64,000 nt of DNA from Marivirga arenosa. GTDB lineage: Bacteria > Bacteroidota > Bacteroidia > Cytophagales > Cyclobacteriaceae. A program made the translations under genes and the position numbers. The notes below the pieces were generated by a model, which had not been told where the DNA came from, did no database searches, and was given only the letters and a program-made list of their open reading frames with translations. The stretch lies in contig NZ_CP129968.2 of the NCBI RefSeq assembly GCF_030503875.2, forward strand, positions 310,001 to 374,000. Reading direction: 5' to 3'. This document shows positions 44,404-54,188 of the stretch, one piece after another (within the stretch, counting starts at the first letter, position 1; every line of letters starts with the position of its first letter).

Positions 44404-45294
44404 ATGATTGATTTTAACAAAAGCTTAATTCTAATTCTTATTATCCTTCTTTTTAGTGCTTGCCAAAAGGGAGCTGATCTGCCTATATCTGATTCAGCGG
44501 AATTAATTAAAATTTCGAATCAATTTGATTTTACGGAAGGTCCTACATCTGATGCTAAAGGTAATGTCTATTTTACTGACCAGCCGAAAAACAAAATCTA
44601 CAAATATAATACCGAAGGTAAGCTCTCTGTTTTTACCAATCAATCTGGAAGATCAAACGGATTATATATAGATTCTAATCAGAATTTATGGGCTTGTGCT
44701 GATGGTAAAAATCAATTGTGGAAATTTAAGCTTGATGGTAGTAAAGAAGTGATTTTGAATGATTCAGGAACCGTTGCTTATAATGGCCCCAATGATGTTT
44801 GGATTCATGAAAATGGAAACTTATATTTTACAGATCCAATTTATCAAAGACCTTACTGGGAAAATGCTCACGATACAGTAGGTTATCAATCCTTTTATCT
44901 TTTTAAAAATAAAAAAGTCGTTTTACTTGATTCAAGTTTAGTTCAAGCCAACGGAATCATAGGCAGTTCAAAAAACAATTTATTATTCGTTGCAGATATT
45001 GGCGCTGGAAAAACCTATCGATACGAAATGAATGCAGATGGTAGTGTTAAAAACAAATTGTTATTTGCAAATCAAGGCTCTGATGGAATGACTCTTGATT
45101 CAAAAGGTAATCTTTATTTAACGGGCAAAGGTGTTGATATTTATAATAGAAAAGGTGAGCATATTCAACATTTGGATATAAACGAAGACTGGACTGCTAA
45201 CGTCTGCTTTGGAGGAATGAATAATGATGAGTTATTTATTACTGCTTCAAAATCACTTTACAAAATTCAAACTAATATGGAAGGAGTAAAATAA
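44404..45294 (+). CDS. SMP-30/gluconolactonase-like lipoprotein
   Basis: A 296-aa six-bladed beta-propeller of the SMP-30/LRE family with a lipobox ending at C20 (LLFSAC). The metal-binding framework is visible: E47 region FTEGPTSDAKGNVYFTD, RSNGLYIDSNQNLWACADG, GPNDVWIHENGNLYFTDP and the late GSDGMTLDSKGNLYLTG. Family enzymes hydrolyse sugar lactones with a divalent metal; the natural substrate is not predictable. It diverges from the esterase gene with 65 bases between their starts. Confidence 0.88.
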   Translation: MIDFNKSLILILIILLFSACQKGADLPISDSAELIKISNQFDFTEGPTSDAKGNVYFTDQPKNKIYKYNTEGKLSVFTNQSGRSNGLYIDSNQNLWACADGKNQLWKFKLDGSKEVILNDSGTVAYNGPNDVWIHENGNLYFTDPIYQRPYWENAHDTVGYQSFYLFKNKKVVLLDSSLVQANGIIGSSKNNLLFVADIGAGKTYRYEMNADGSVKNKLLFANQGSDGMTLDSKGNLYLTGKGVDIYNRKGEHIQHLDINEDWTANVCFGGMNNDELFITASKSLYKIQTNMEGVK

Positions 45295-45391
45295 GTAATT
45301 GCATTAGTAAACTTGACTTTAACTTCCTTTTAAGCTGTTTCATTAAGCCTGTAAGCTTTCTTCCAAAAACGGGGTATTCTTACCGTCCATC

Positions 45392-45419
45392 TTGTTTAAG
45401 TTTGATTAATATAATTTTG
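45392..45419 (+). promoter_or_regulatory. Putative promoter of the DUF5916 gene
   Basis: TTG at 45392-45394 and TAATTTTG at 45412-45419 (an exact TAnnTTTG) are 17 bases apart and lie 72 bases before the ATG at 45491. The pattern fits the Bacteroidota housekeeping promoter. Confidence 0.45.
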
Positions 45420-45490
45420 ACATGAATTCCTTTTCAAATATGTTAAAATTATGTGTTTAAGTGATTTAAAAGAAAAAATCAACAGGCATA

Positions 45491-47965
45491 ATGCACAAAT
45501 ACATATCAGTATTCCTGATTATTAATATTTTATCAGTTGTAATTATTTCCGCAAAAGATAAAGAAAAAAGGTCTCCACGTGAAATGGAGACTGAATTTGT
45601 TGAAAATATTACACCCGAAATTGATGGTTTACTTGATGATGAATTTTGGCAAGATATCGAAACTGAAAAAGTTAATTTTATCACATTTATTCCAGAAAAT
45701 GGTTCTGTTTCTTCTGAAAAGACTTTTATAAAAACCGCCTACACTGATTTCGGAATCTACATAGCCGCAAAAATGATTGATAAAAGCGGTGAGCCTGTTC
45801 AGCAAGAATTAGGCATAAGAGATGACGATAATAGAAATACTGATCAATTTGGTGTGATATTGGACACTTACCAAAATGGACAAAATGCTTTTTACCTAAA
45901 AGTTAGTGCCGCTGGCGTTCAAACCGATATATTTATAAATCGAGGAAGAAATGATTATAACTGGGATGCCGTTTGGAATAGTGCGGCAATTATAACTGAA
46001 GAAGGTTGGCAAGTTGAAATTGAAATTCCATATTCTGCTATTCGTTTTCCTAAAGACCCTGAACAAAATTGGAACATTAATTTTATGCGTAAAATCCAGA
46101 GTAAAAACGAAACTTCATTTTGGAATTATGTTGATAATTCTGTTGATGGATTAGTGAATCAATCTGGAACTTTAACTGGATTAAAAGGTATCAAACCTCC
46201 CCTTAGATTACAAGTTTCACCATACATTACTGCCTATTACAATAGAAATGCTGAAGGAGGAAATTTTGATTTCACCGGTGGTATGGATTTAAAGTATGGG
46301 TTTACAGAAAGCTTTACTTTGGACATGACCTTGATTCCTGATTTTGGTCAAACCGTTTCAGATAATGTGATCTATAATTTAGGCCCCTTTGAAGTTCAAT
46401 ACGCGGAAAACCGAGCATTTTTTACGGAAGGTACAGAATTATTTAATAAAGGTGGATTATTCTATTCAAGAAGAGTTGGCCAAAGTTTTGGAGATTTGGA
46501 ATTAGAAGAGCAAGATTCTATAGTCACCTACCCTTCAGAAGCTCCTTTGTTAAATGCCTCCAAAATTACTGGCAGAACGAAAAATGGTTTAGGAATTGGA
46601 TTCTTTAATGCGGTTACCAATAGAACATTTGCAGAAGTTTATGATAAGGAAACTAAAGAGAAAAGAATAGAGCAAGTTGATGATCTTACCAACTTCAATA
46701 TTATGGTAGTTGATCAAAGTTTGAGAAATAATAGTAATATCAGTTTGATCAATACCAATGTAAAAAGATTTGATGGCGGAAATGATGCCAATGTTATCGG
46801 AACTGATTTTAGATTGAGAGATAAAACGAATACCTACCAAATTGATGGTTTCGGGGCTTATAATAATATCATGAAACCTCAAGAAATCAATGAAGAGGGA
46901 TATAAATATAATCTAGGTTTTTCAAAAATCAGTGGTAAATACCAGTTCAACCTTGGAAGAAATGTCGAAAGCGATACCTATAATCCAAATGATTTAGGTT
47001 TTTTAAGAAGCCCAAATGAAATCAGTCATTTTGCCTCTTTCGGATATAATCAATTTCAGCCTACGGAATTGTTCAATCAATATAGAATTTGGGCTGGTGG
47101 GGATTATAGCCAGTTATTCGAACCTAAACTATATCAAAATTTCTCAACCTGGACTGACTTCTGGGCCCAAACTAAAAACTTTGAGACCTTCTCTTTCAAC
47201 CTAAGGTACAGGCCTTCTAAAACATATGATTATTTTGAACCTCGAGTAGAAGGAGCAAGGTATTTTAGAACCTGGAATTACAGCACTAATTTCAGATATT
47301 CTTCTGATAGCAGAAAAGCTTTAATGAGTAATATCTCTGTAGGAATCTGGAATGCTCCTGATCGAGAGCAGTTCGATTATTGGATAAATATTTCTGCTCG
47401 TTATAGAGTTAATAATCAATTTTCCATTAATTATGATTTCAGAATAAATAAACAGCTTAGTTCAATCGGTTTTGCTGAACATTTTACTAATGAAGCTGGT
47501 GATGTTGAACAAATTGTTTTTGGAGAAAGAGACATTGATGTTTTATCGAATGTTCTTGGTGTCAATTACACCATCAATAATAAAATGGGTTTTAATTTCC
47601 GCTTAAGACACTATTGGAATAAAGTTGATTATTTTAACTATTTCAATTTAACGAATGATGGGGATATTGAACCAATTGCCTATGATGGGAAAGATTTAGC
47701 TTCGGATAATTACGAAATACACGATACTAATTTTAATGCCTTTAATATTGATGCTGTCTATTCTTGGCAAATCGCTCCTGGTAGTTTTGTTAATGTGGTT
47801 TGGAAAGATGCTGTTCAAGAGGTAAATAATATGGTAGATATGAATTTCTCAGAAAACTTTAACAATGTAATTTCAACTGATCACCAGCAAAATCTAAGTA
47901 TTAGGATTATTTATTTTCTAGACTACACGCAAATTAAAAGGGATTTAGCTTTAAATAAGAGTTAA
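45491..47965 (+). CDS. CBM9-like / DUF5916 outer-membrane protein
   Basis: An 824-aa exported protein (signal peptide about 1-20). Residues 35-225 form a family-9 carbohydrate-binding-like domain (EIDGLLDDEFWQDIE ... DQFGVILDTYQNGQNAFYLKVSAAG ... WQVEIEIPYSAIRF). The remainder is the DUF5916 region, including the conserved block AENRAFFTEGTELFNKGGLFYSRRVG (about 298-323), and then long runs of alternating strands that suggest an outer-membrane beta barrel to the end. Such proteins are common in Cytophagales; the substrate or role is unknown. Single gene with a promoter-like pair upstream. Confidence 0.88.
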   Translation: MHKYISVFLIINILSVVIISAKDKEKRSPREMETEFVENITPEIDGLLDDEFWQDIETEKVNFITFIPENGSVSSEKTFIKTAYTDFGIYIAAKMIDKSGEPVQQELGIRDDDNRNTDQFGVILDTYQNGQNAFYLKVSAAGVQTDIFINRGRNDYNWDAVWNSAAIITEEGWQVEIEIPYSAIRFPKDPEQNWNINFMRKIQSKNETSFWNYVDNSVDGLVNQSGTLTGLKGIKPPLRLQVSPYITAYYNRNAEGGNFDFTGGMDLKYGFTESFTLDMTLIPDFGQTVSDNVIYNLGPFEVQYAENRAFFTEGTELFNKGGLFYSRRVGQSFGDLELEEQDSIVTYPSEAPLLNASKITGRTKNGLGIGFFNAVTNRTFAEVYDKETKEKRIEQVDDLTNFNIMVVDQSLRNNSNISLINTNVKRFDGGNDANVIGTDFRLRDKTNTYQIDGFGAYNNIMKPQEINEEGYKYNLGFSKISGKYQFNLGRNVESDTYNPNDLGFLRSPNEISHFASFGYNQFQPTELFNQYRIWAGGDYSQLFEPKLYQNFSTWTDFWAQTKNFETFSFNLRYRPSKTYDYFEPRVEGARYFRTWNYSTNFRYSSDSRKALMSNISVGIWNAPDREQFDYWINISARYRVNNQFSINYDFRINKQLSSIGFAEHFTNEAGDVEQIVFGERDIDVLSNVLGVNYTINNKMGFNFRLRHYWNKVDYFNYFNLTNDGDIEPIAYDGKDLASDNYEIHDTNFNAFNIDAVYSWQIAPGSFVNVVWKDAVQEVNNMVDMNFSENFNNVISTDHQQNLSIRIIYFLDYTQIKRDLALNKS

Positions 47966-48114
47966 TAAACAGAGGCTTTATAAAATTTCCAGCCTTTTTC
48001 ATTTACCCTTTCAATTGAGCTTTTGTAAACTAAATTTGGATTAGCATTTTTATCAGGATTAACAATTTATTCTTGAGTACTTTCTTCTGTGGAATATTTT
48101 AATGAATTGCCAAT
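47962..48114 (-). pseudogene. Decayed 3' end of an unidentified gene
   Basis: One minus-strand frame between 48114 and 47962 reads like normal coding sequence: IGNSLKYSTEESTQE, an internal TAA at 48069-48067, then VNPDKNANPNLVYKSSIERV and a Trp/Tyr-containing end with stop at 47962-47964. There is no start codon and an in-frame stop at 48117-48115 closes the top. It looks like the tail of a lost gene between two intact neighbours. Identity unknown; coding appearance judged by eye. Confidence 0.45.
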
Positions 48115-48131
48115 TTAGGAACGCTATTTCT

Positions 48132-49793
48132 TTAGATAATAATTGTAAATTTTGTTCCCCTTCCTATCTTACTCTCTACCTCAATTTTACCCCCTAGTGC
48201 ATCTATTTGTGTTTTTACCAAATATAATCCAAGCCCTTTACCTTCAACATGAAAATGAAATCGTTTATATAATCCAAAAACTTTATCAATATTATTTTCA
48301 AGATCAATACCTAACCCATTGTCTTCAATTTCTATCTTAAGTTTATTTTGAAAATCATTAACCTTAATATATATCTGTGGATTAAGATTCTTTTGACGGT
48401 ATTTTATAGCATTAGAAATTAAATTATAGATTATGCTTTCTATGTATAATGGTAAAGATTTTAATTTATTTTTATTTTGATAACTTTCATTTATAACTGC
48501 TGAGGTATTATCAATCTCATTTTTCAAAATGTTTTTGACTTTCGAGATTGTTTCCCTTATATCAACCTCTTCTAAAATTTTAGTTATAGGTTTCTGTATC
48601 AATAATATCATACTCACATCATTGATCAATTCATGCAGATCTTCAGATGATTGCTTCATTAATTCAATGATATTTTCTCTTTCTGATCCTGATGTATTAT
48701 CAATTAAATTTGACAACCCTAAAAGCCGTGCAGTTGATGATCTTAAATTATGTGATACGATATAGCCAAACTGTTGAAGTTTATTAATTTGATTAATGAG
48801 TTCTAAATTGGTTTCTTTTAAATTTTTATTCTGTTTGGCTACCTCTTCTGTAAGTTCTTCGTTTTTTAATTCCAGTAACTTTTGTTGTTTTTCAATTGTT
48901 ATTTTAGCCTTATTGAGAATATCATTCTGTAGTGTTAACTCTTCATTTTTCTCTTCAATCAACCTTTGAGAATCTTTCATTTCCTCATTTTGTGAGAGAA
49001 TCACGTCATTTTGTGAAGATATTTCTTCATTCTGAGCTCTAATCTCTTCATTCTGAGCTAAAATTTCGTCAGTTCTTTTCCTAACTAAACGTTCTAGTTT
49101 TTCCTTCTGCTCTTTTAAAATATTGGATTTTTCGGACTCAACAACTCTTAATTTTTCGGACAGTCCTAAAGAGCGGACTGCATATCTTGCTGCATATAAC
49201 AGGGTTGGTAAAGCTATTATAAATAGTATTATTTGTAACCAAAATGAAGTATTAACAGCTCTTTGGAAATTATAGGTCGCTTTTTTCTGAATATTAAGTT
49301 CATACTCCTTCAATTTATTGGAGAAAGAATTTGCGATTAACCAAACAGGATAGCCTTGATCCTGCAAAATTATACTCTTAGCCTTTTCTTTGTTTCCATT
49401 TTCTAGTGCTTGATCTATTTCAGAAACGAGTTTGAAATAATAATTTACAGTATCTTTAACTATGGAGTATTCTTCTAGAGCATAAAATTGATTGTCTAAT
49501 TCTTGATCTAGAAAATTAAATGTTTTTTCAATTCTTCTTTTTGCTGAATCCGCAGGACTTTGGTACATAAACTTATTTCCTGAAATGTAATAGCCTCTAA
49601 TTCCTACATCAATTAAGTGTAGAATTTCAACTATCTCTTCAGCATTAATGATAATCTCCTGAGATGTATTTAAAATATCTTGATTCTTCTGAATAGTCTT
49701 CCCATTTTGTCTGATAAGCAAAATGTTAATAATCATTAACATTGAAATGATGCCAACAATTACATAAATCCTATTTCCCGTCTTTGAGTTCAA
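48132..49793 (-). CDS. CHASE3-type membrane histidine kinase with heptad-repeat coiled coil
   Basis: A 553-aa sensor kinase. Two transmembrane helices (9-27 and about 184-203) flank an extracytoplasmic helical region with the CHASE3-type phrase IGVRGYYISGN-like VGIRGYYISGNKFMY. A long coiled coil follows (215-340), including four to five copies of a seven-residue QNEEI-type repeat at 244-272. The kinase core has the phosphoacceptor H348 in YIVSHNLRSSTARL, an N box ISNAIKYRQK (about 459-468), and G boxes DNGLGID (491-497) and GKGLGLYL (518-525). No response regulator gene is adjacent, so it is an orphan kinase. The signal is unknown. Confidence 0.9.
   Translation of the reverse strand: MNSKTGNRIYVIVGIISMLMIINILLIRQNGKTIQKNQDILNTSQEIIINAEEIVEILHLIDVGIRGYYISGNKFMYQSPADSAKRRIEKTFNFLDQELDNQFYALEEYSIVKDTVNYYFKLVSEIDQALENGNKEKAKSIILQDQGYPVWLIANSFSNKLKEYELNIQKKATYNFQRAVNTSFWLQIILFIIALPTLLYAARYAVRSLGLSEKLRVVESEKSNILKEQKEKLERLVRKRTDEILAQNEEIRAQNEEISSQNDVILSQNEEMKDSQRLIEEKNEELTLQNDILNKAKITIEKQQKLLELKNEELTEEVAKQNKNLKETNLELINQINKLQQFGYIVSHNLRSSTARLLGLSNLIDNTSGSERENIIELMKQSSEDLHELINDVSMILLIQKPITKILEEVDIRETISKVKNILKNEIDNTSAVINESYQNKNKLKSLPLYIESIIYNLISNAIKYRQKNLNPQIYIKVNDFQNKLKIEIEDNGLGIDLENNIDKVFGLYKRFHFHVEGKGLGLYLVKTQIDALGGKIEVESKIGRGTKFTIII
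48978..49064 (-). repeat. Degenerate 21-bp tandem repeat inside the histidine kinase gene
   Basis: Codons 244-272 repeat the heptad (I/S)xxQNEE about four times (AQNEEIR, AQNEEIS, SQNDVIL, SQNEEM). The DNA units (attctgagc/ttcattttg types) are imperfect, so the array is old or under selection. It lies in the coiled coil that joins membrane and kinase domains. Confidence 0.7.
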
Positions 49794-50073
49794 ATGTGTT
49801 TTTACAGCTGATATGAATTTAATAATAAAAACTTTTATTATGAAATATTTAATATAAAGCTAATTCAAAATATCCGAATGCCAGAAGCATAATTCTCCCA
49901 TTGAATTGACAAAAGGAAGAGTTATTTATTCCTCAGCTTGATGAAATTGGAAAGAGGAGACTTTTTTTAAAAAAAATTTATTTAATATTTCAATAAATAA
50001 GAACTGATATGAGCTTCTTAAAACTTACTATTTTCACCACTTAAAGGAACAATATCTAAAAGCCTCAATTTTT
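49794..50073. other. AT-rich gap without recognised gene
   Basis: 280 bp between the histidine kinase and DnaJ-domain genes. Both strands were scanned: no ORF with coding character, no tRNA and no strong hairpin. A T-rich/A-rich stretch near 49963-49985 (TTTTTTTAAAAAAAA) could act as a weak terminator for the minus-strand DnaJ operon. Confidence 0.4.
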
Positions 50074-50886
50074 TTACAAAATGAAAAGGAACAATTGAAT
50101 TAAAGTTGTAATAATTAATAATAAGGCAATCGTTAATTTAATATCATTATTTTTTAGAAAGCGGAAATAAACTATTATCAACAATAAATTTACTGGTATT
50201 AATAATCCAAAAATTTGAAATAGGCCATATTCTGGTATTAAATAATTATCATCGGATATTTTTAATTTTATTGGTTCGTGGAAAATACTAGTTCTCTTTA
50301 ATTCCAGTGTTTTGCCTATATTTATTACTGAGATTTCTTTGGTTCCAATTCGAAATTTATTGCCGTTATCTAAAAGCAATGCATAATCATAAACCTTTTT
50401 TGTGCTGCTGTAATTTCTACTTCTAAAATAATCAGTTTTAATTTTAATGACCCTAACCTTTTGATTTTGATAGGGAAGAAGGAAATCAATCGCTAATGTT
50501 ATATTGAATAATAAAAAGATTATTAAAATAGGCTTTATCTTTTTGAATAACCATTTAAACATTTGCTCTTTTTGAGCTTTTTCTTCAGCCTGTTTCTTTC
50601 GCTTTTTTTCAAAATACGCCCTTTTCCTATATTCATGTTTGCTCTGAGATCCTGAATTTGGTCTAGAATTCTTTAGACCCTGTATCGGTGGATAAGGATT
50701 TTGATTTAAAAATTCGTAGGCTTGTGAAATTGATTTGAATTTTTCACCATTATCCAATTTATAAATATCAGGATGATATTTTTTAGCAAGCCTTCTATAA
50801 GCAAGTTTAATTTCATCCGTTGTTGCATTATGTTGCAACTCAAGAATTTCTATAGCTTGATTATAAGTTAAATGATTTTTGCTCAT
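50074..50886 (-). CDS. Membrane-anchored J-domain protein
   Basis: A 270-aa protein. The N-terminal J domain (about 7-62) carries the DnaK-activating HPD tripeptide at 38-40 ([12 protein letters not shown]). A basic linker (70-112) leads to a transmembrane helix (about 117-134), an extracytoplasmic beta-rich loop (about 140-213), and two more helices (about 216-237 and 248-269). It is not a DnaJ/CbpA orthologue; it probably recruits DnaK to the membrane. Its ATG directly follows the stop codon of a 48-aa membrane protein, which itself overlaps an M14 peptidase gene, so the three are one operon. Confidence 0.88.
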   Translation of the reverse strand: MSKNHLTYNQAIEILELQHNATTDEIKLAYRRLAKKYHPDIYKLDNGEKFKSISQAYEFLNQNPYPPIQGLKNSRPNSGSQSKHEYRKRAYFEKKRKKQAEEKAQKEQMFKWLFKKIKPILIIFLLFNITLAIDFLLPYQNQKVRVIKIKTDYFRSRNYSSTKKVYDYALLLDNGNKFRIGTKEISVINIGKTLELKRTSIFHEPIKLKISDDNYLIPEYGLFQIFGLLIPVNLLLIIVYFRFLKNNDIKLTIALLLIITTLIQLFLFIL

Positions 50887-51033
50887 TTATTTTTTGATAT
50901 AAAAAAAGCCTAATCCAAGAGCAAAAGCTATTCCTGTAAACAATGAAATATTTCCAAGCAGATAACCTATCAACATTCCGATTAAGGTAATGATTACAAT
51001 TTTAATGAATGGAATTATTGATCCCATTTTCAT
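50887..51033 (-). CDS. 48-aa hydrophobic membrane protein in the M14-DnaJ operon
   Basis: A small ORF starting ATG at 51033, whose first four bases overlap the stop of the M14 peptidase gene (ATGA), and ending TAA at 50887, directly before the DnaJ gene's ATG. It encodes MKMGSIIPFIKIVIITLIGM, then a Gly-rich turn YLLGNISLFTG and a second hydrophobic stretch ending FYIKK. Two transmembrane helices with Lys at both ends are predicted. The exact head-to-tail packing strongly supports a real, translationally coupled gene. No known family is recognised. It may be a partner of the membrane J protein. Confidence 0.8.
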   Translation of the reverse strand: MKMGSIIPFIKIVIITLIGMLIGYLLGNISLFTGIAFALGLGFFYIKK

Positions 51034-52772
51034 TTTACAAATAACCTATAAACGGGATATTTTTTATGCGCTTTTTCGTAATGATCAGATCTTTTGAAGA
51101 TCCAGTCAAGCTGGGCATAATTGTTAGCTGCAAATGCTGAATCATTTTCTTGTAAATCATAAAACTCTTTTTGTTGAGATTCAGACATATTAGCTAGAAT
51201 CTCTTTAGCCATTGGTTCAAACACATAAGCAGAAAAATTCTCTTTTTGTTGAAGAATAGTATCGAAGAAATTCCAGTTAAAAAATGAGTCTTGAGATTCC
51301 GGTTCTAGCGTTTCAACTATATATCTTCTAGAAAATTGAGCTGTGTTAATTAAGTAATCTCCTTTTCTAAAATTTATTTCGTTTTCTGACTTTTTAACTT
51401 TTGTAGAATAGTGTAAATAATGTCCTTCGTAAGGGTTATTTCTCGTTTCAAAATCTTCAATATGGTACACTTCAACATTAAAGGAAGTATCCTTTTTAAT
51501 TTTTTCTAATTCTACATCATTAGCTTGTAATCTCTCAATTACTCGATACCAAGCTTGAGGTATTACATAATAATCTGGAACTTTAACCATTTTATCCACT
51601 TTATACACATTATAAAACGGAACTTCTTTTTCCAGCTTTTCTTCTTTGTTATAAGTCAATAATGGATTCTTAGTTAATTCACTTATAGGTTGATCGGTCT
51701 CATATCCCATTAATGTTAACATTTCAAACTCATCCTTATCAATGGCCCAGCTTATTGGCAAACTATCCGCTTCTAATAAATCTTCTCGATCTTGCCTTTT
51801 TAAGGCCTGAATCTTTTCTCCTTCTTTTGCGCTTATTTCTGAAGCAATGGTTAAAAAATCATACACATTTTCAACTCTGGTTTTATAATCTTTCCACATA
51901 TGATCTTCAGTCATAAAACCGAAAGTCTGAAATAATGTAGCATATCCTGTGGAATATCTTGGAGCATCCCAAAATTGATTCCATCCATTTTCTGGTGACC
52001 AGCCGTGAACATTCACATATTTGATTGGATTTCTATTTCGTTTCTCCATTTCTGAAAAAATCATAGGTTCAAATTCCATTTGTAAATAATTCCCTAATTC
52101 ACCACCTAATTTGTTATGTTGAGTGGTTAAGACTGTTACCACATGTTGATGGTCCGATCCATTGGTTACGTGAGTGTCAATAAATACATCAGGATCCAGA
52201 CTGTGAAATATATTCGCAAAGGCAAATGCATTTTTCGAATCCATCTTGATGAAATCTCTGTTCAAATCGTAATTTTGAGCATTTCCTCTGAATCCATATT
52301 CTTTCGGTCCATTTTGATTGGTTCTTGTAGTACTATTACGGTTTAATGCTCCACCTACATTATAGATTGGAATAACCGCTACAATTAAGCTATCTAAATA
52401 TGAAAACTGGCTGATGTTCTGGGCCCAATTTCGCAACATCATCATGGATGCATCAATTCCATCCGATTCGCCAGGATGAATGCCATTGTTGATAAACAGA
52501 ATTGGTTTTTCAGATTTCTCCAGATCTGAAAATTTGAATTTTTTGTCTTTATTAAAAATAACCAAATGAAGAGGTTCCCCACTATCGGTTGAACCCATTT
52601 CCTGAATATGGATTTGAGGATACTTTTTGGCTAATTTTTTATAATAACTAATTGTCTCTTGGTAGGTAGCGGTTTCACTACCACCTGATTTTTCATATGT
52701 TGTAATTAATTCTTGTGCGCTAAGATTTGAATAAATAAAAAGTGATAATGCAATCAAGATAATTCGTGACAT
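51030..52772 (-). CDS. Exported M14-family zinc carboxypeptidase
   Basis: A 580-aa secreted metallopeptidase (signal peptide about 1-19). The zinc ligands are H99 and E102 in GIHPGESDG, and H201 in FIDTHVTNGSDH; the substrate-binding Arg-rich block NYDLNRDF (about 167-174) and the catalytic Glu in FGFMTED (about 289) are in place. The C-terminal 250 residues are an extra domain common to large Bacteroidota M14 proteins. It should remove C-terminal residues from peptides in the periplasm or outside. It leads an operon with a 48-aa membrane protein and a J-domain protein. Confidence 0.9.
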   Translation of the reverse strand: MSRIILIALSLFIYSNLSAQELITTYEKSGGSETATYQETISYYKKLAKKYPQIHIQEMGSTDSGEPLHLVIFNKDKKFKFSDLEKSEKPILFINNGIHPGESDGIDASMMMLRNWAQNISQFSYLDSLIVAVIPIYNVGGALNRNSTTRTNQNGPKEYGFRGNAQNYDLNRDFIKMDSKNAFAFANIFHSLDPDVFIDTHVTNGSDHQHVVTVLTTQHNKLGGELGNYLQMEFEPMIFSEMEKRNRNPIKYVNVHGWSPENGWNQFWDAPRYSTGYATLFQTFGFMTEDHMWKDYKTRVENVYDFLTIASEISAKEGEKIQALKRQDREDLLEADSLPISWAIDKDEFEMLTLMGYETDQPISELTKNPLLTYNKEEKLEKEVPFYNVYKVDKMVKVPDYYVIPQAWYRVIERLQANDVELEKIKKDTSFNVEVYHIEDFETRNNPYEGHYLHYSTKVKKSENEINFRKGDYLINTAQFSRRYIVETLEPESQDSFFNWNFFDTILQQKENFSAYVFEPMAKEILANMSESQQKEFYDLQENDSAFAANNYAQLDWIFKRSDHYEKAHKKYPVYRLFVK

Positions 52773-52844
52773 ATAGTAAATTTTAGGTTTAATGATAAAA
52801 TTACTAAATCCAGTTTAGAAGAATGAATTGCGGCAATAAAAATT

Positions 52845-54077
52845 CTATCTTCTATTCTGTTTCTTCTTTCTATTTGCAAAAAACTCTTGCTTCCTTCTTT
52901 GCTTTTCTTTTTCAAACTCTTTTTTCTCGGCTGTAGTCATGGGCTTATCAGTTTGTGGAAAAGGGTTTTTATTAACCACAGGAATTTTTTGTTTGATGAG
53001 CTTTTCAATTTCTTTGACGTATTCATTTTCTTCTGGCTCACAAAATGAAATGGCGAGTCCTGACTCTCCTGCTCTGCCCGATCTGCCTATTCTATGTACA
53101 TAGGTTTCTGCTACATTGGGAATATCGTAGTTGATTACAAATTGCAGTTTATCAATATCAATTCCCCTGGCGGCAATATCTGTAGCTACTAATACTCGAA
53201 TTTTCTTTTCCTTGAATTGGATAAGGGCTTTTTGTCTTTGATTCTGTGCCTTATCTCCGTGAATTGCAGCGGCTGTAATATTCTTCTTTTTTAAATCCCT
53301 TACTATTCTATCCGCTCCATGTTTAGTTCTATCAAAAAGTAAAACTTGATCTAAAGAAGAATCTTTTAAAATATGGTATAGTAAATCTTTTTTGGTGGAT
53401 TTATTGGTGTAGTATAACTGCTGTTGAATTGTTTCAGCAGTTGATGAAACAGGACTTACTGAAATTCTAGTGGGGCTATTCAGGATTTGATTAGATAACT
53501 CAACTATTGTTTTTGGCATAGTAGCTGAGAAAAATAAAGATTGTCTTTTATGTGGTAATACTTTGATGATCTTTTTAATATCATGAATAAAACCCATATC
53601 CAACATTCTATCTGCTTCATCCAAAACGAAATATTGAATATGCTTCAAATCAATATAGCCTTGATTCATTAAGTCAAGAAGTCTACCGGGGGTTGCAATT
53701 AAAACATCAACTCCTTTTTTGATTTGATCAACTTGACTTTTTTGATTTACACCTCCAAAAATCACAGCATTCTTACTAGTCAAAAATTGTCCATAATCAT
53801 CAAAGCTTTCTTTAATCTGAATAGCTAGTTCTCTTGTAGGGGTGAGAACAAGTGTTTTTATACTTGAAGGTCTTGAATCGCCTTTTTCTAATAATTGCAA
53901 AATTGGAATTGCAAAAGCAGCAGTTTTTCCCGTACCGGTTTGTGCAGTCGCCATTATATCATTTCCTTCAAGTAGTATAGGAATTGCTTTTTTCTGGATG
54001 GCGGTGGGTTCCGAATAATTCTGTTTTTCTAAAGCCTTTAAAATAGGCTCAATAATATTAAGTTCTGTAAATTTCAT
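52845..54077 (-). CDS. rhlE: DEAD-box RNA helicase, RhlE type
   Basis: A 410-aa ATP-dependent RNA helicase. The ATG at 54077 is chosen over one 20 codons upstream because family members begin MxFxELNIIEPILKAL. Motifs: Q motif PTAIQKKAIP (24-33), I AQTGTGKT (45-52), Ia PTRELAIQI, II DEAD in VLDEADRMLDMGF, III SAT in FFSATMP, and the C-domain IV-VI blocks VLLFDRTKHGAD, VATDIAARGIDI and HRIGRSGRAG. A basic Lys/Arg tail (about 380-410) follows, as in RhlE proteins active in ribosome assembly and RNA decay. Single gene. Confidence 0.93.
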   Translation of the reverse strand: MKFTELNIIEPILKALEKQNYSEPTAIQKKAIPILLEGNDIMATAQTGTGKTAAFAIPILQLLEKGDSRPSSIKTLVLTPTRELAIQIKESFDDYGQFLTSKNAVIFGGVNQKSQVDQIKKGVDVLIATPGRLLDLMNQGYIDLKHIQYFVLDEADRMLDMGFIHDIKKIIKVLPHKRQSLFFSATMPKTIVELSNQILNSPTRISVSPVSSTAETIQQQLYYTNKSTKKDLLYHILKDSSLDQVLLFDRTKHGADRIVRDLKKKNITAAAIHGDKAQNQRQKALIQFKEKKIRVLVATDIAARGIDIDKLQFVINYDIPNVAETYVHRIGRSGRAGESGLAISFCEPEENEYVKEIEKLIKQKIPVVNKNPFPQTDKPMTTAEKKEFEKEKQRRKQEFFANRKKKQNRR

Positions 54078-54188
54078 ATGTTGGGAAATTTTGTTCCCAT
54101 CAAATGAATTAAATATAGGAACTGTTAGATATGTCAATTAAAAAATCAAAGGTAGACATTAAGACTGGATAAAAGACTCTTTATTAAT

